In this document: positions 15,151 to 26,339 of the stretch, in pieces
Numbering within the stretch: the first letter of the stretch is position 1
How the letters are laid out: each line of letters begins with the position of its first letter
Assembly (NCBI GenBank): GCA_015152565.1
Contig: SUTT01000022.1
Location: 1 to 33,829 of the forward strand
Length of the DNA stretch: 33,829 bases
Direction: 5' to 3'
Source of the DNA: Cyanobacteria bacterium SIG27
Lineage (GTDB): Bacteria; Cyanobacteriota; Vampirovibrionia; Gastranaerophilales; Gastranaerophilaceae
The notes under the pieces: model-generated
What the model was told of the DNA's origin: nothing
Seen by the model: the letters and a program-made list of their open reading frames with translations, nothing else
Database searches by the model: none
Made by a program: the position numbers and the translations under genes

Positions 15151-16524
15151 ATGAATAAAAAAATATTTTTCTTGTTTTTAACAGCTTTTTTGATGTTAAA
15201 CTTTCAAGTTGGTTTTTGTGAAAAACAACAGTTGCAAGAAGAGAGCTCGAATGAAACTTTGAGTGCTAATGTTGTATTTAATCTTGATAAAAAAGATACC
15301 AATTTGATTAAACTTGAAAAAATTAAAGCTGTCGATTTAAAAAAATATAATCAAAAAATAGCAAATGATTATAAAATTTATCAAGCAAATAAAGGTAAAA
15401 TTAATGATGATATTTACAATCTATACATAATTTTAGATAGAATTTTAAGGGCAAATAATCTTCAATATCAAAATTGGAGAATTGGTTTAGATATTGAAAC
15501 CGACGATCCAAATGCTTATAGTGCTAATGCAAATTTAATAATTGTATATAGCTCACTATATGATAGTTTATATCAAAACCCTGATGCTTTAGCTTTTGTT
15601 GTTGCGCATGAGCTAGCGCATTTAATTTTGGGTCATGGTCAGATTGTTTTAGAAAATAATATTAAAATTGAAAAGATTAAAAGGGATATTTCAAAAGCAA
15701 GATATAGAGCCGAGGTCGACGAGCTAACTTCTACAATTAAAAAGTCATACAATTATAGATATGATTATGGCTACGGATATGGATATGGATATAATAATTC
15801 TTATTCTATTATGGCGGATGGAATTTCAAGTCTTGGCAATACTGCTATTGTTGCCATGCTTAAAAAAGAGATGGAGCGTATTTATGCGCAAGAAAGAATG
15901 CTTGAAATTGATGCTGATACCGAAGCTATGGTGCTTTTAACAAAAGCTGGTTTTGACCCTCAAAAAGCAAAAACAGCAATGGAATTTTTTGAAGGCATTC
16001 CAAACGTTGTTACAAAAAGAAGCACACATCCCGATGTTAAAACTCGTTTGGTCAATATTGACGAACAAATAAAATTAAATGATGTTGAAATATTGAAAAA
16101 TCAAGGAAGAAAAGCAATTATTGATTCAAAAGTGCTACCTGTTAAAAAATCAAGTGATAAAAAAACTGTAGTTTTATCAAAAGAAAGCAATTGTTCAAAA
16201 TTTAAATACGTGCCAATTTCTAAAGAAGAAAAATTGATTAAAAAAGCTTATGTAAATTATTTGGAAAACAATAATACAGAAGCAAAAGATTTATTTGAAC
16301 AAGCGTATGAAATTAACCATGATAATTTTATACCAGTGCTTTATTTATCATATATAAATGAATATGAGTTTAAAATTAATAAACAGAAAAAATCTCTTAA
16401 ACAAGCTGGAAAATGGGCAAGAAAAGCGCACAAATTAAGCCCTGAAAATAAATTTGTTAAAAAGCAAAATGAAGACATCAAAGAAATTTTGGTTAGTTTA
16501 AAAGAAGCAAAGAAAAAGAAATAA
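15151..16524 (+). CDS. Secreted M48-family metalloprotease with TPR-like C-terminus
   Basis: A zinc protease probably acting in the cell envelope, comparable to BepA or LoiP quality-control proteases; 457 residues. A signal peptide covers about residues 1-23 (KKIFFLFLTAFLMLNFQVGF). The zinc motif HELAH has His153, Glu154 and His157, and the third ligand Glu252 lies in EIDADTEAM. Between them is a low-complexity Tyr/Gly stretch, YGYGYGYGY near residue 205, encoded by a short GGATAT repeat that may vary in length. The C-terminal ~100 residues are Lys-rich helices of TPR character. It starts 19 bases after queH. The GC-rich hairpin repeat begins 10 bases after its stop. Confidence 0.88.
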   Translation: MNKKIFFLFLTAFLMLNFQVGFCEKQQLQEESSNETLSANVVFNLDKKDTNLIKLEKIKAVDLKKYNQKIANDYKIYQANKGKINDDIYNLYIILDRILRANNLQYQNWRIGLDIETDDPNAYSANANLIIVYSSLYDSLYQNPDALAFVVAHELAHLILGHGQIVLENNIKIEKIKRDISKARYRAEVDELTSTIKKSYNYRYDYGYGYGYGYNNSYSIMADGISSLGNTAIVAMLKKEMERIYAQERMLEIDADTEAMVLLTKAGFDPQKAKTAMEFFEGIPNVVTKRSTHPDVKTRLVNIDEQIKLNDVEILKNQGRKAIIDSKVLPVKKSSDKKTVVLSKESNCSKFKYVPISKEEKLIKKAYVNYLENNNTEAKDLFEQAYEINHDNFIPVLYLSYINEYEFKINKQKKSLKQAGKWARKAHKLSPENKFVKKQNEDIKEILVSLKEAKKKK

Positions 16525-16534
16525 AAGAAAAGAG

Positions 16535-17049
16535 TAAGTGCAGTCGCACCAAGCTCACTTGGCTCAGGATGCTCCTGAGGGCACAAGCGCCCACGTCGCC
16601 TTGGTACGGTTTTCGCTCTGTCAGCCAGACCTCATCGGTCTGCCGTCACGAGCTTCACACACCTAAGCCGTTCGCCAGCGTTCGCTAAGTGCAGTCGCAC
16701 TAAGCTCACTTGGCTCAGGATAACCGCCTGTGAAATCAAAGATTTCTTCGCTCCTTGCGTTTCACTACAGTCGCAACGGCGGTCATCTAAGGTCTTCGCA
16801 CTCGTCGCCAGCTCAACGCTGCCGCCGTCGTGCTTCGCACAGTATAGCCTTCGCCAGCGTTCGCTAAGTGCAGTCGCACTAAGCTCACTTGGCTCAGGAT
16901 GCTCCTGAGGGCGCAAGCGCCCACGTCGCCATAGTACGGTTTGAATTAGCCCACCAAGCTCATCGCTTGCTGTGCTAATTCAGCACACACTTCTGCGAGC
17001 CTTCTCAATTTAAGTGCAGTCGCACTAAAAATTGAGTGCGGCTCGTACT
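16535..17049. repeat. GC-rich mosaic hairpin repeat, copy 2 (composite)
   Basis: This block fills most of the gene-free gap 16525-17331. It repeats the modules of 1767-2043 in a different order and number. TAAGTGCAGTCGCAC(T/C)AAG-type hairpins start near 16535, 16687, 16867 and 17011. The GGCTCAGGAT boundary recurs after the first three. The GCTCCTGAGGGC...GCGCCCACGTCGCC module occurs twice (16570 and 16900) and the CGGCGGTCATC...CCGCCG module once (16777). The last ~117 bases (16933-17049) are a nested set of inverted repeats. Open frames across the block are composition artefacts. No transposase or other gene is associated. Confidence 0.88.
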
Positions 17050-17169
17050 TTTATTTTTTTAAAGATAACGAACTAATCTAAAAAAACGATTTTTTACTTA
17101 GAGCCTACGTATTTTACACGATTTTTTAAAAATTTCAAGTCTTTTGTAAAATTTTGTAAAGCCGAAATA

Positions 17170-17197
17170 TTGACCCTTGTAATTCAGCCTATATAAT
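17170..17197 (+). promoter_or_regulatory. Promoter of the rpoB-rpoC1-rpoC2 operon
   Basis: TTGACC (17170-17175) and a perfect TATAAT (17192-17197) are 16 bases apart. The 5' untranslated leader would be about 130 bases, ending in an AGAGG Shine-Dalgarno (17320-17324) before the ATG. The leader contains the palindrome ATGTAATTACAT at 17303-17314. The promoter lies about 120 bases after the hairpin repeat. Confidence 0.8.
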
Positions 17198-17331
17198 TAA
17201 TAAAGTCAAATAAAATGTTGCATTATGGCATAAAATCGCTTTTTGATGGATAAACCCTTAAAACAAGCTAATACCGCCACTTTTGCACAATTTGAAAACA
17301 AAATGTAATTACATATATTAGAGGTATTTAG

Positions 17332-20300
17332 ATGACAACTACAAAAAAAGCAAGCCGTGTTACTCCTCAAGGTATTCCGGGTACTCGTCTGACTGACCTA
17401 CCTGACTTGATTGAAGTTCAAAAGAAATCATTTGAACAGTTTTTAAAAGAAGGCTTAAAGGAAGAATTACTGTCATTTAGCCCTATTAAGGACTATACTG
17501 GCAGATTAGAATTACACTTTCTTCCAAACTATACTTTTGATAAGCCAAAATATACTATTGAAGAAGCTCGCATTCATGACGCAACTTACGCTAAACAATT
17601 GCGTGTTATGATGAGATTAGTTAACCGTGATAGCGGTGAAATTAAAGAACAGGAAGTTTATATCGGCGATATTCCTACAATGACAGACAAAGGTACTTTC
17701 ATTGTTAATGGTGCAGAACGTGTTATCGTTTCTCAAATTGTTAGATCTCCTGGTATTTACTATAAAAAAGAAGTTTCTCCAACAGGTAAACGTCTTTACA
17801 ATGCTACTTTAATTCCAAACCGTGGCGCATGGTTAAAAATCGAAACAGATTCTAATGACCTTGTTTATGTAAAAATTGATAAAAACAGAAAAATCTTAGC
17901 TACAACTTTATTAAAAGCTTTGGGTATTACTCCTGTTGAAATGGAAACATTGTTCACTCACTTTGATTTCTTAAAGAAAACACTAGAAAAAGATACAGCA
18001 TCAACAACTGATGAAGCTTTGGTTGAAGTTTATAAAAAACTAAGACCTGGCGACCCTGCAACTCCTGCTGGAGGACGCTCTATTTTAGAGGCTCGTTTCT
18101 TTGATGAAAAGAAATATGATATCGGTAAAGTTGGTCGTTACAAATTAAACAAAAAATTAGGTCTAAACTTACCTGAAACACAAAGAACAATCACAATTCA
18201 AGATATCGTTGCAGGTATTGAATATTTAATTAATTTAACTTACGACGAAGGTCAACTAGATGATATCGACCACTTAGGTAACCGTCGTATTCGCTCAGTT
18301 GGCGAATTATTGCAAAACCAATTCAGAGTTGGTTTATCAAGAATCGAAAGAATTGTTAAAGAAAGAATGACTCTTCAAGATTCAGACACTTTAACACCAT
18401 TAAATTTATTAAACACAAAACCATTGGTAGCTTCATTAAAAGAGTTCTTTGGTTCATCTCAATTATCACAATTTATGGACCAAACAAACCCACTAGCTGA
18501 ATTAACTCACAAAAGAAGAATTTCAGCTTTAGGACCTGGCGGTTTGATGAGAGAACGTGCAGGTTTTGCTGTTCGTGATATTCACCCATCTCATTATGGT
18601 CGTTTATGTCCAGTAGAAACTCCTGAAGGACCTAACGCAGGTTTGATTAACTCTTTGGCAACTCACGCTAGAGTTAATGATTATGGTTTTATTGAAACTC
18701 CATTCTTTGTTGTTAAAGATGGTCAAGTTACCGATGAAGTACACTATTTAACAGCTGATGAAGACGAAAACTATCGTGTAGCTCCAGCTGATATCGAATT
18801 AACAAAAGATAGAAAAATTAAAGATGAATATGTTGCTGTTAGATATCGTTCAGAATTTACAATGGGCGAATCTACAAAAGTCGACTACGTTGGTGTATCG
18901 CCAATCCAAATCATCTCTGTTGCGACATCATTAATTCCATTTATCGAACACGATGATGCGAACCGTGCACTGATGGGTTCAAACATGCAACGTCAAGCGG
19001 TTCCTCTTTTGGTAACTCAAAGACCAGTAGTTGGAACAGGCTTAGAGGGTCGTGTTGCAAAAGACTCTGGTATGGTTGCTGTTTCAACTGTTGATGGTAA
19101 AGTTGTCAAAGTTATGGGTGAAGAAATTCACGTAAAAGATAAAGAAGGCAATGTTCATCAATATCAATTATTGAAATATGTTCGTTCAAACCAAGACACT
19201 TGCATTAACCAAAGACCTATCGTTAAAGAGGGTGATGAAGTTAAAGCAGGTGACGTTATTGCAGATGGTGCTTCAACAAATTGCGGTGAACTTTCATTAG
19301 GTAAAAACGTTCTTGTAGCGTATATGCCTTGGGAAGGTTACAACTACGAAGATGCTATCTTGTTAAATGAAAGATTGGTATATGATGATGTGTTTACATC
19401 ATTACATATCGAAAAACTTGAAATTGATGCTCGTCAAACAAAACTAGGACCTGAAGAAATTACTCGTGAAATTCCAAATGTTTCTGAAGATTCAATCAGA
19501 CACTTGGATGAACGTGGTATTGTTCGTATTGGTGCTAGAGTTTATGCTGATGACGTTTTAGTTGGTAAAATTACTCCAAAAGGTGAATCTGAACATCCTC
19601 CAGAAGAAAAACTTCTTCGTGCAATCTTTGCTGAAAAAGCAAGAGATGTTAAAGATAATTCACTTCGTGTACCTCATGGTGAAGGCGGTCGTGTAGTCGA
19701 CGTTAAAGTATTTGACAGAGAAAAAGGCGACGAACTTCCACCAGGAGCAAATACAGTAATCAGAGTTTATATTGCTCAAAAACGTAAAGTATCAGTTGGT
19801 GATAAATTATCTGGTAGACACGGTAACAAAGGTATTGTTTCAAGAATTCTTCCAAAAGAAGATATGCCATTCTTGCCAGACGGTACTCCAATTGATATCG
19901 TATTAAACCCACTAGGTGTACCTTCTCGTATGAATGTTGGTCAAACTTATGAACACTTGCTAGGTTTAGCAGCATACTTGACAGGTAACCACTATGAATC
20001 TCCATTATTTGATGAAATGTATGGAGCTAACCAATCAGAACAAAATACCAAAGCTGAATTATTAAAAGGTATTAAAGAACGTGGTATTGATTGGGTTAGA
20101 GAAGATGGTAAAGTTATACTTTACGATGGTAGAACAGGTGAACCATTTGATGAACCAATTGCTGTTGGTGTTTCTTACATCCTTAAACTTGTTCACTTAG
20201 TTGATGATAAAATCCACGCTCGCTCAACTGGTCCATACTCATTAGTTACTCAACAACCATTAGGTGGTAAAGCACAATTTGGTGGTCAAAGATTTGGTGA

Positions 20301-20646
20301 GATGGAAGTTTGGGCTCTTGAAGCGTATGGTGCAGCTTATACTCTTCAAGAAATGTTAACAATTAAATCAGACGATGTTAACGGTAGATCTCGTGCTTAC
20401 GAAGCAATCGTAAAAGGCGACAACATTCCAAGACCTGGTATTCCAGAATCATTCAAAGTATTGGTTCGTGAACTTCAAAGTATCGGTCTAGATATTGCGG
20501 TATCTAAAAAAGGCGGAGAAGAAGTTGACTTAATGAGTGATACTGATGATTTAAGAAAATCAGCTCCAAAAAGAGTACTTTCTGATATAGATTCAGAATT
20601 ACTTAACATCGACTTTTTCGACACAAGCGCAAGCTTTAAAGACTAA
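17332..20646 (+). CDS. rpoB: DNA-directed RNA polymerase subunit beta
   Basis: The beta subunit of RNA polymerase, forming one side of the active-site cleft; 1104 residues, close to the usual cyanobacterial length. Recognisable regions include the rifampicin pocket ([20 protein letters not shown], followed by ISALGPGGL) with the Asp, His and Ser positions of sensitive enzymes, the following segment [16 protein letters not shown], and near the C-terminus [20 protein letters not shown], which contacts beta'. The start has AGAGG 7 bases upstream. It is the first gene of the operon. The ribosomal protein genes rplK-A-J-L that often precede rpoB are absent here and replaced by the hairpin repeat and the protease gene. 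Confidence 0.98.
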   Translation: MTTTKKASRVTPQGIPGTRLTDLPDLIEVQKKSFEQFLKEGLKEELLSFSPIKDYTGRLELHFLPNYTFDKPKYTIEEARIHDATYAKQLRVMMRLVNRDSGEIKEQEVYIGDIPTMTDKGTFIVNGAERVIVSQIVRSPGIYYKKEVSPTGKRLYNATLIPNRGAWLKIETDSNDLVYVKIDKNRKILATTLLKALGITPVEMETLFTHFDFLKKTLEKDTASTTDEALVEVYKKLRPGDPATPAGGRSILEARFFDEKKYDIGKVGRYKLNKKLGLNLPETQRTITIQDIVAGIEYLINLTYDEGQLDDIDHLGNRRIRSVGELLQNQFRVGLSRIERIVKERMTLQDSDTLTPLNLLNTKPLVASLKEFFGSSQLSQFMDQTNPLAELTHKRRISALGPGGLMRERAGFAVRDIHPSHYGRLCPVETPEGPNAGLINSLATHARVNDYGFIETPFFVVKDGQVTDEVHYLTADEDENYRVAPADIELTKDRKIKDEYVAVRYRSEFTMGESTKVDYVGVSPIQIISVATSLIPFIEHDDANRALMGSNMQRQAVPLLVTQRPVVGTGLEGRVAKDSGMVAVSTVDGKVVKVMGEEIHVKDKEGNVHQYQLLKYVRSNQDTCINQRPIVKEGDEVKAGDVIADGASTNCGELSLGKNVLVAYMPWEGYNYEDAILLNERLVYDDVFTSLHIEKLEIDARQTKLGPEEITREIPNVSEDSIRHLDERGIVRIGARVYADDVLVGKITPKGESEHPPEEKLLRAIFAEKARDVKDNSLRVPHGEGGRVVDVKVFDREKGDELPPGANTVIRVYIAQKRKVSVGDKLSGRHGNKGIVSRILPKEDMPFLPDGTPIDIVLNPLGVPSRMNVGQTYEHLLGLAAYLTGNHYESPLFDEMYGANQSEQNTKAELLKGIKERGIDWVREDGKVILYDGRTGEPFDEPIAVGVSYILKLVHLVDDKIHARSTGPYSLVTQQPLGGKAQFGGQRFGEMEVWALEAYGAAYTLQEMLTIKSDDVNGRSRAYEAIVKGDNIPRPGIPESFKVLVRELQSIGLDIAVSKKGGEEVDLMSDTDDLRKSAPKRVLSDIDSELLNIDFFDTSASFKD

Positions 20647-20689
20647 TCGTAAGACTGATAATTAGATTAATAAAATCAAAGGAGAATAA

Positions 20690-22402
20690 ATGTCTACAAG
20701 TATTGATTATTTTGATTATATAAGAATCTCAATCGCATCGCCTGAGAGAATTCTAAAATGGTCATACGGGGAAGTTACAAAACCCGAAACAATTAACTAT
20801 AGAACACTTAAACCTGAAAGAGATGGTTTATTCTGCGAAAAAATCTTTGGACCTACAAAGGACTGGGAATGTTTTTGCGGAAAATATAAAAGAGTACGTC
20901 ACAAAGGTATCATCTGCGAACGTTGCGGCGTAGAAGTTACTGATTCAAAAGTAAGACGCCACAGAATGGGTCATATTAAACTAGCAGCTCCAGTTTCTCA
21001 TATCTGGTTCTTAAAAGGTATTCCATCTTATCTTGGTTTACTTTTGGATATGACTTTAAAAGATTTAGAACAAATCATCTACTTTAACAACTATGTTGTA
21101 GTTGATGGAGCCGATAGCCCATTTAAAAAATTCCAACTTTTAACAGAAGAAGAATATGAAGATTTCATCATGGAAAATGAAGAATCTAAATTAAAAGTTG
21201 GCATTGGTGCTGAAGTAATTAAAGAATTATTAGCTGAAATTAATCTTGATGAATTAGCAAATGAAATCAGAACAGAATTAGACGCAGCAGGCGGTTCAGT
21301 TCAAAAACGTGCTAAATTAATCAAACGTTTAAGATTGGTTGAAAGTTTAATTGAATCCGGAACAGAACCAACTTGGTTTGTAATGGATATTTTACCTGTT
21401 ACACCTCCAGATCTTCGCCCAATGGTTCAATTAGATGGTGGTCGTTTCGCAACATCAGACTTAAACGATTTATATAGACGTGTAATCAATAGAAACAACC
21501 GTTTATTAAGATTATTAGAAATGGGTGCTCCTGAAATTATCGTTAGAAATGAAAAACGTATGCTTCAAGAAGCAGTTGACGCTTTAATTGATAACGGTAG
21601 ACGTGGAAGAACAGTAGTTGGTCCAAATTCAAGACCTCTAAAATCATTATCTAATATCATTGAAGGTAAACAAGGTCGTTTCCGTCAAAACTTACTTGGT
21701 AAACGTGTTGACTATTCTGGTCGTTCTGTAATCGTAGTTGGTCCACAACTTCAATTAAATCAATGTGGTTTACCAAAAGAAATGGCGATTGAATTATTCA
21801 AGCCATTCGTAGTTAATAAATTAATTGAACGTGGTTTAGTTCAAAATATTAAATCTGCTAAGAAGAAAATCGAACGCTCAGAAGCAATCGTTTGGGATAT
21901 CTTAGAAGAGGTGGTAGACGGACACCCAGTAATGTTGAACCGTGCTCCAACCTTACACAGACTTGGTATTCAAGCATTTGAACCAGTTTTAGTTGAAGGT
22001 AGAGCAATTCAGCTTCACCCATTAGTATGTACAGCATTCAACGCTGACTTCGATGGTGACCAAATGGCTGTTCACGTACCACTTTCAATTGAAGCTCAAG
22101 CAGAAGCAAGAATGTTAATGTTAGCTACAAATAACATCTTAGCTCCTGCAACAGGTAAACCAATTATCACTCCAACACAAGATATGGTACTTGGTATGTA
22201 TTATTTAACTATTATCAAAGATCCAAATGCACCATTAAAAGGTTACTTCCATGACTTTACAGATGTAATGGCAGCACATGCTACAGGCGTTCTAAAATTA
22301 CACGATAAAGTTATTGTAAGAGATGAAAATGGTAACAGAATTGAAACTACTCCAGGAAGAATTATCTTCAATGAAGCAGTTAGAAAATCAGTTCTAGCAT
22401 AG
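20690..22402 (+). CDS. rpoC1: RNA polymerase subunit gamma (N-terminal part of beta')
   Basis: Carries the catalytic magnesium site of RNA polymerase; 570 residues. The N-terminal zinc finger is present ([20 protein letters not shown]), as are the sigma-binding coiled-coil region (about 210-290) and the catalytic loop [12 protein letters not shown] with Asp453, Asp455 and Asp457. The protein ends about 110 residues after this loop, where beta' of most bacteria continues. This split is a hallmark of Cyanobacteria and their close relatives. AAGGAG precedes the ATG. The gap to rpoB is 43 bases and to rpoC2 40 bases; rpoC2 is in a different frame with its own start, so this is a true split and not a single sequencing error. 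Confidence 0.97.
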   Translation: MSTSIDYFDYIRISIASPERILKWSYGEVTKPETINYRTLKPERDGLFCEKIFGPTKDWECFCGKYKRVRHKGIICERCGVEVTDSKVRRHRMGHIKLAAPVSHIWFLKGIPSYLGLLLDMTLKDLEQIIYFNNYVVVDGADSPFKKFQLLTEEEYEDFIMENEESKLKVGIGAEVIKELLAEINLDELANEIRTELDAAGGSVQKRAKLIKRLRLVESLIESGTEPTWFVMDILPVTPPDLRPMVQLDGGRFATSDLNDLYRRVINRNNRLLRLLEMGAPEIIVRNEKRMLQEAVDALIDNGRRGRTVVGPNSRPLKSLSNIIEGKQGRFRQNLLGKRVDYSGRSVIVVGPQLQLNQCGLPKEMAIELFKPFVVNKLIERGLVQNIKSAKKKIERSEAIVWDILEEVVDGHPVMLNRAPTLHRLGIQAFEPVLVEGRAIQLHPLVCTAFNADFDGDQMAVHVPLSIEAQAEARMLMLATNNILAPATGKPIITPTQDMVLGMYYLTIIKDPNAPLKGYFHDFTDVMAAHATGVLKLHDKVIVRDENGNRIETTPGRIIFNEAVRKSVLA

Positions 22403-22442
22403 TTTGTTAATAGTAAATTAAACAAAAGAGGTAAATAAAATA

Positions 22443-25400
22443 ATGACTACAATAACTCCTGAAAGCTCAAAAAAGAAAAAACACGTTGAGTTTATCAATA
22501 AGGTAATGAATAAAAAAGCTCTTAACCAACTTTTATCTCAAGTTTATCTTGAATGGGGTGGAGCGAAAACGGCTGAATTAGCCAATAACTTAAAAAACTT
22601 AGGTTATAAATATGCAACTAAATCAGGTACAACTATTTCAATCCACGACTTAGAAGTACCAACAGCAAAAGCACAACTTCTTCAAGAAGCTCAAGATGAA
22701 ATTGAACGTTCTACTCGCCGTTATTTAAAAGGTGAAATTACAGAGGTTGAAAGATACACAAAAGTTATCGATACATGGTCTGAAACAACTGCAAAATTAA
22801 CCGAAAAAGTTGTTGAAGGTTTCAACAGATTGAATCCAGTATATATGATGGCATTCTCTGGGGCGAGAGGTAACTTATCACAAGTATCTCAATTAGTTGG
22901 TATGCGTGGTTTGATGGCAGATGCACAAGGTCAAATCATCGACTTGCCTATTAAATCAAACTTTAAAGAAGGTCTATCTTGTACTGAATACGTTATTTCA
23001 TCATACGGTGCAAGAAAAGGTCTTGTAGATACTGCCTTAAAAACAGCTGACTCTGGTTACTTAACAAGACGTCTTGTTGACGTTGCTCAAGATGTAATCA
23101 TCAGAGAAGAAGACTGTCATACTGAAAAATATATCAACTTAACAGCAATCACTGATGGTGAAGATGTTATCGTTGCACTAGAAGACAGGCTTTTAGGAAG
23201 AACTATTGCGCAAGACGTATTAGATGCCGATGGTAATGTTTTAGTTGCTAAAAACACAACAGTTGATAGAGATGATTTAGAAAAAATTAAATCTGTTAAC
23301 TTGAAAGAAATTAAAGTACGTTCTACTTTAACTTGTGAACTAGAATATGGCATTTGTCAAAAATGTTATGGTTGGTCAATGACTACTCAAAGACCAGTTG
23401 ATATTGGCGAAGCAATCGGTATTATCGCTGCTCAATCAATCGGTGAACCTGGTACGCAATTGACAATGAGAACATTCCACACAGGTGGTGTATTCAAAGG
23501 TTCTGGTGTCACTCGTCAAGCAAAAGTTACTGTTGATGGTGTAGTTAACACTGAAGTTAAAACTAAAGAACAAAGAACTCGTCACGGGGATGTTGTACAA
23601 ATTGCAATTAAAGAAGCTGATGTTGAAATTAAAGGCAAAAAAGATTCTGAAAAAGTTCACATTCCAATGGGTGCAAGAGTTTTAGTTAAAAAAGGTGACG
23701 AAGTAGTTGCAGGTCAAGCAATTGCTGAGTTTGACCCAGCTTCAAAAGGCGACGGTTCTCGTTTAACTGAAAAAGCTCTTAAAGATATCACTTCTGATAT
23801 TTCAGGTGAAGTTGTATTTGAAGACTTTGTTGCAGACGAAAGAAAAGATAGACAAGGCAACATTTCAAGAATTGCTAACAAACAAGGCATTGTTTGGGTT
23901 CTTGGTGGCGATGTTTACGCTCTTCCTGCTGGTTCAAAGGTTTTAGTTGAAGATGGTCAAAAAATTAAAAAAGGCGAAAAACTTGCTGAAACTTTAATTA
24001 TTTCTGAACATGGCGGTGAAGTTCGTGTTAATGATGCTCTTCAAATTGAAGAAGTTAAATTTGAAGGAAAGAAAATTAAAAAGATTGTTTCAGGTAAAGA
24101 ACTTACAATCGTAATTGCTTCTATTCAAGCGTCAAATGCTGTATTTGAACAAACTAAAAAAGAACAACTATGGACAGTTCCAGAAACAGGTGAAAAATAT
24201 ATCGTTAAATGTCCTATTGATACAACAGTTGAAAATGGCATGATTATTGCTGAACTTATTGATGAAACATACAAAGTTGAATCATCTGGTGAAATCAGAT
24301 ATAACGGACTTGAAGTTGATGAAAACCAAGTTGTTATTACTCCTGGTCAATTGGTGTTTATTCCTGAAGAAATTCATCAAATTTCAAAAGATGCAAGTCT
24401 TAAACTTGTTGAATCAGGAACTTACGTTGAAGCAGGTACCGAAGTTGTAAAAGATATCTACACTCATATTGCTGGTATCGTTGAAATTAAAGAATTTAAC
24501 GATATTATTCATGAAATCGTAGTTCGCCCTGGTGAATTACATACCCTTGATTCAATTAACGATTTAAAAGTTGGCGAAGGCGAAGTGGTTAAAGCAGGAA
24601 CTGTTGTTGCTGGTAAAATCAAAGCTAAAGTTGATTCTATCGTTACAATCGTTGAAAACGAATCAGACATGATGGAACTTGATGATCTTGATGAAGAATT
24701 AACAGAAGACGTTATGGATGATGAAACTCCAGATGGACAACCTGTTCAAATCTTAATCAGACCAATTCAAGCGTTTGATATCAAACAAAAAGAAGCATCA
24801 ATTAAGTTTGAAGCAACTGATGAAGCAATTGAGCTTGTTCCAATTACCCAAGTTCAATTTAAAGATGGTGCTAGAGTTAGAAATCTTGATGGTGCAGTAT
24901 TAACTAGAACATCTCTTGTATTATCAATGTCAGGTTACATTTCACACTTAAAAGGTATGGTTGAGCTTGATAATAAAGGTGATTTAAAAATCGTTGTATT
25001 AGAAACTCTTATTGTTCGTCGTGAACAAGAAGATGGTTCTCGTGGTTTATCATCTACTCAAACAGAACTTTTAGTTGAAAATGGTCAAATTATCGGACCA
25101 AAAACTCCTGTAACAAAAACTCAAGTATTAGCAGTTAATGATTCTGTTGCTTCAATTAATTCCAAAGACGCTGATTTAAGAAGACTTCTTCTTGTTTCAG
25201 ATAATTACGAAGAAACAATTAAATTGACTTCAAAAGCAATTGTTAAAGTTGGCGAATACGTAACAATTGATCAAAAAGTTTCAGAAAACGAAACTACACC
25301 ATTCTCTGGTAAAGTTGTTAAAGCAGACGCTAAATCAGTTGTTGTTAGAGTTGGTCGTCCACACTTAATCTCTCCTGGGGCAATGCTTCAAGTTGATAAC

Positions 25401-26291
25401 TCTGCATTAATCCTAAGAGGCGACTTGCTTGCAACATTAGTATTTGAAAGACAAAAAACAGGTGATATTGTTCAAGGTCTTCCTCGTGTAGAAGAACTTT
25501 TAGAAGCAAGAAAACCAAAAGACAGTGCAATTGCAGCTGAAGAAGATGGCGTTGCTGTTATTGAATATGAAGATGATGTTTTAAGACTATACATTGAAAA
25601 CGAAAATGGCAGAACAGAAATCAAATATCCAATTGAAGCAACTGTTATTGTAAATAATAAACAACAAATCAAAAAAGGCGACGCTTTAACTTCTGGTTCA
25701 ATGAATCCACATGACGTTATCAGATTAAGAGGCGCTAACGCTGCTCAACAATATCTTGTAGACGAAGTTCAAAGAGTATATCGTTCTCAAGGTGTTGAAA
25801 TTTCTGATAAACACGTTGAAGTTATTGTTCGTCAAATGATTAAAAAAGTTAAAGTAGTTGATTCTGGTACAACAAAACTTCTTCCTGGCGAATTAGTTGA
25901 GCTTAAAGTGATTGAAGCTGAAAATGCAAGAGCGAGAGAAAATAATGGTCAAGAAGCAACATACGAAGCATTGTTGCTTGGTATCACAAAAGCTTCATTG
26001 AACACTGAATCATTTATCTCTGCTGCTTCATTCCAAGAAACAACCAGAATTCTTACAGAAGCCGCTGTTGAAGGCAAAAAAGACTTATTAAGAGGTCTTA
26101 AAGAAAATGTAATCATTGGTAGATTAATTCCAGCTGGTACTGGTTACTATCATTTGATTAATGCTTCTGAAGAAAAGGAAAAAGAGGCTCTTAAACGAGC
26201 AGCTCAAAAACATCAAGCAAGAAAACCTTCTGCAATTTTGGAAGAAATAGAAGGAATGTTTGGTGTTGTTGATCCAGATATGCAATTCTAA
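22443..26291 (+). CDS. rpoC2: RNA polymerase subunit beta' (C-terminal part) with giant trigger-loop insertion
   Basis: The second part of beta', 1282 residues. The bridge-helix region (FSGARGNLSQVSQLVGMRGL) lies at about residues 138-157. The second zinc site uses Cys225, Cys298, Cys305 and Cys308. The trigger loop begins at QLTMRTFHTGG (about 340-350). It is interrupted by about 650 residues before resuming at GDIVQGLPRVEELLEARKPK (about 1007-1026). That insertion is the SI3 domain, built of repeated beta-sandwich hybrid motifs and about 190 residues in E. coli but several hundred in cyanobacteria. The C-terminal end contains KENVIIGRLIPAGTGY. AGAGG lies upstream of the start, at a somewhat long spacing of about 12 bases. 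Confidence 0.97.
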   Translation: MTTITPESSKKKKHVEFINKVMNKKALNQLLSQVYLEWGGAKTAELANNLKNLGYKYATKSGTTISIHDLEVPTAKAQLLQEAQDEIERSTRRYLKGEITEVERYTKVIDTWSETTAKLTEKVVEGFNRLNPVYMMAFSGARGNLSQVSQLVGMRGLMADAQGQIIDLPIKSNFKEGLSCTEYVISSYGARKGLVDTALKTADSGYLTRRLVDVAQDVIIREEDCHTEKYINLTAITDGEDVIVALEDRLLGRTIAQDVLDADGNVLVAKNTTVDRDDLEKIKSVNLKEIKVRSTLTCELEYGICQKCYGWSMTTQRPVDIGEAIGIIAAQSIGEPGTQLTMRTFHTGGVFKGSGVTRQAKVTVDGVVNTEVKTKEQRTRHGDVVQIAIKEADVEIKGKKDSEKVHIPMGARVLVKKGDEVVAGQAIAEFDPASKGDGSRLTEKALKDITSDISGEVVFEDFVADERKDRQGNISRIANKQGIVWVLGGDVYALPAGSKVLVEDGQKIKKGEKLAETLIISEHGGEVRVNDALQIEEVKFEGKKIKKIVSGKELTIVIASIQASNAVFEQTKKEQLWTVPETGEKYIVKCPIDTTVENGMIIAELIDETYKVESSGEIRYNGLEVDENQVVITPGQLVFIPEEIHQISKDASLKLVESGTYVEAGTEVVKDIYTHIAGIVEIKEFNDIIHEIVVRPGELHTLDSINDLKVGEGEVVKAGTVVAGKIKAKVDSIVTIVENESDMMELDDLDEELTEDVMDDETPDGQPVQILIRPIQAFDIKQKEASIKFEATDEAIELVPITQVQFKDGARVRNLDGAVLTRTSLVLSMSGYISHLKGMVELDNKGDLKIVVLETLIVRREQEDGSRGLSSTQTELLVENGQIIGPKTPVTKTQVLAVNDSVASINSKDADLRRLLLVSDNYEETIKLTSKAIVKVGEYVTIDQKVSENETTPFSGKVVKADAKSVVVRVGRPHLISPGAMLQVDNSALILRGDLLATLVFERQKTGDIVQGLPRVEELLEARKPKDSAIAAEEDGVAVIEYEDDVLRLYIENENGRTEIKYPIEATVIVNNKQQIKKGDALTSGSMNPHDVIRLRGANAAQQYLVDEVQRVYRSQGVEISDKHVEVIVRQMIKKVKVVDSGTTKLLPGELVELKVIEAENARARENNGQEATYEALLLGITKASLNTESFISAASFQETTRILTEAAVEGKKDLLRGLKENVIIGRLIPAGTGYYHLINASEEKEKEALKRAAQKHQARKPSAILEEIEGMFGVVDPDMQF

Positions 26292-26300
26292 TAAGGTATA

Positions 26301-26337
26301 AAGCGCAAGTTCTTTTTACTTGCGCTTTTATTTTGTT
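26301..26337 (+). terminator. Intrinsic terminator of the rpo operon
   Basis: AAGCGCAAGT (26301-26310), loop TCTTTTT, ACTTGCGCTT (26318-26327), then TTATTTTGTT. It starts 9 bases after the rpoC2 stop codon and ends just before the next gene. Confidence 0.9.
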
Positions 26338-26339
26338 GA

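Noticed and set aside
16341-16916. Minus-strand frames starting MCPQEHPEPSEL and MRPQEHPEPSEL
   Set aside because: Both arise from repeated modules of the GC-rich element; one also overlaps the protease gene. The similar starts are due to the DNA repeat, not to a protein family.
22380-22460. Frameshift splitting a single rpoC
   Set aside because: rpoC2 has its own ATG and a Shine-Dalgarno-like AGAGG after a 40-base gap, and the break is at the known cyanobacterial split point.
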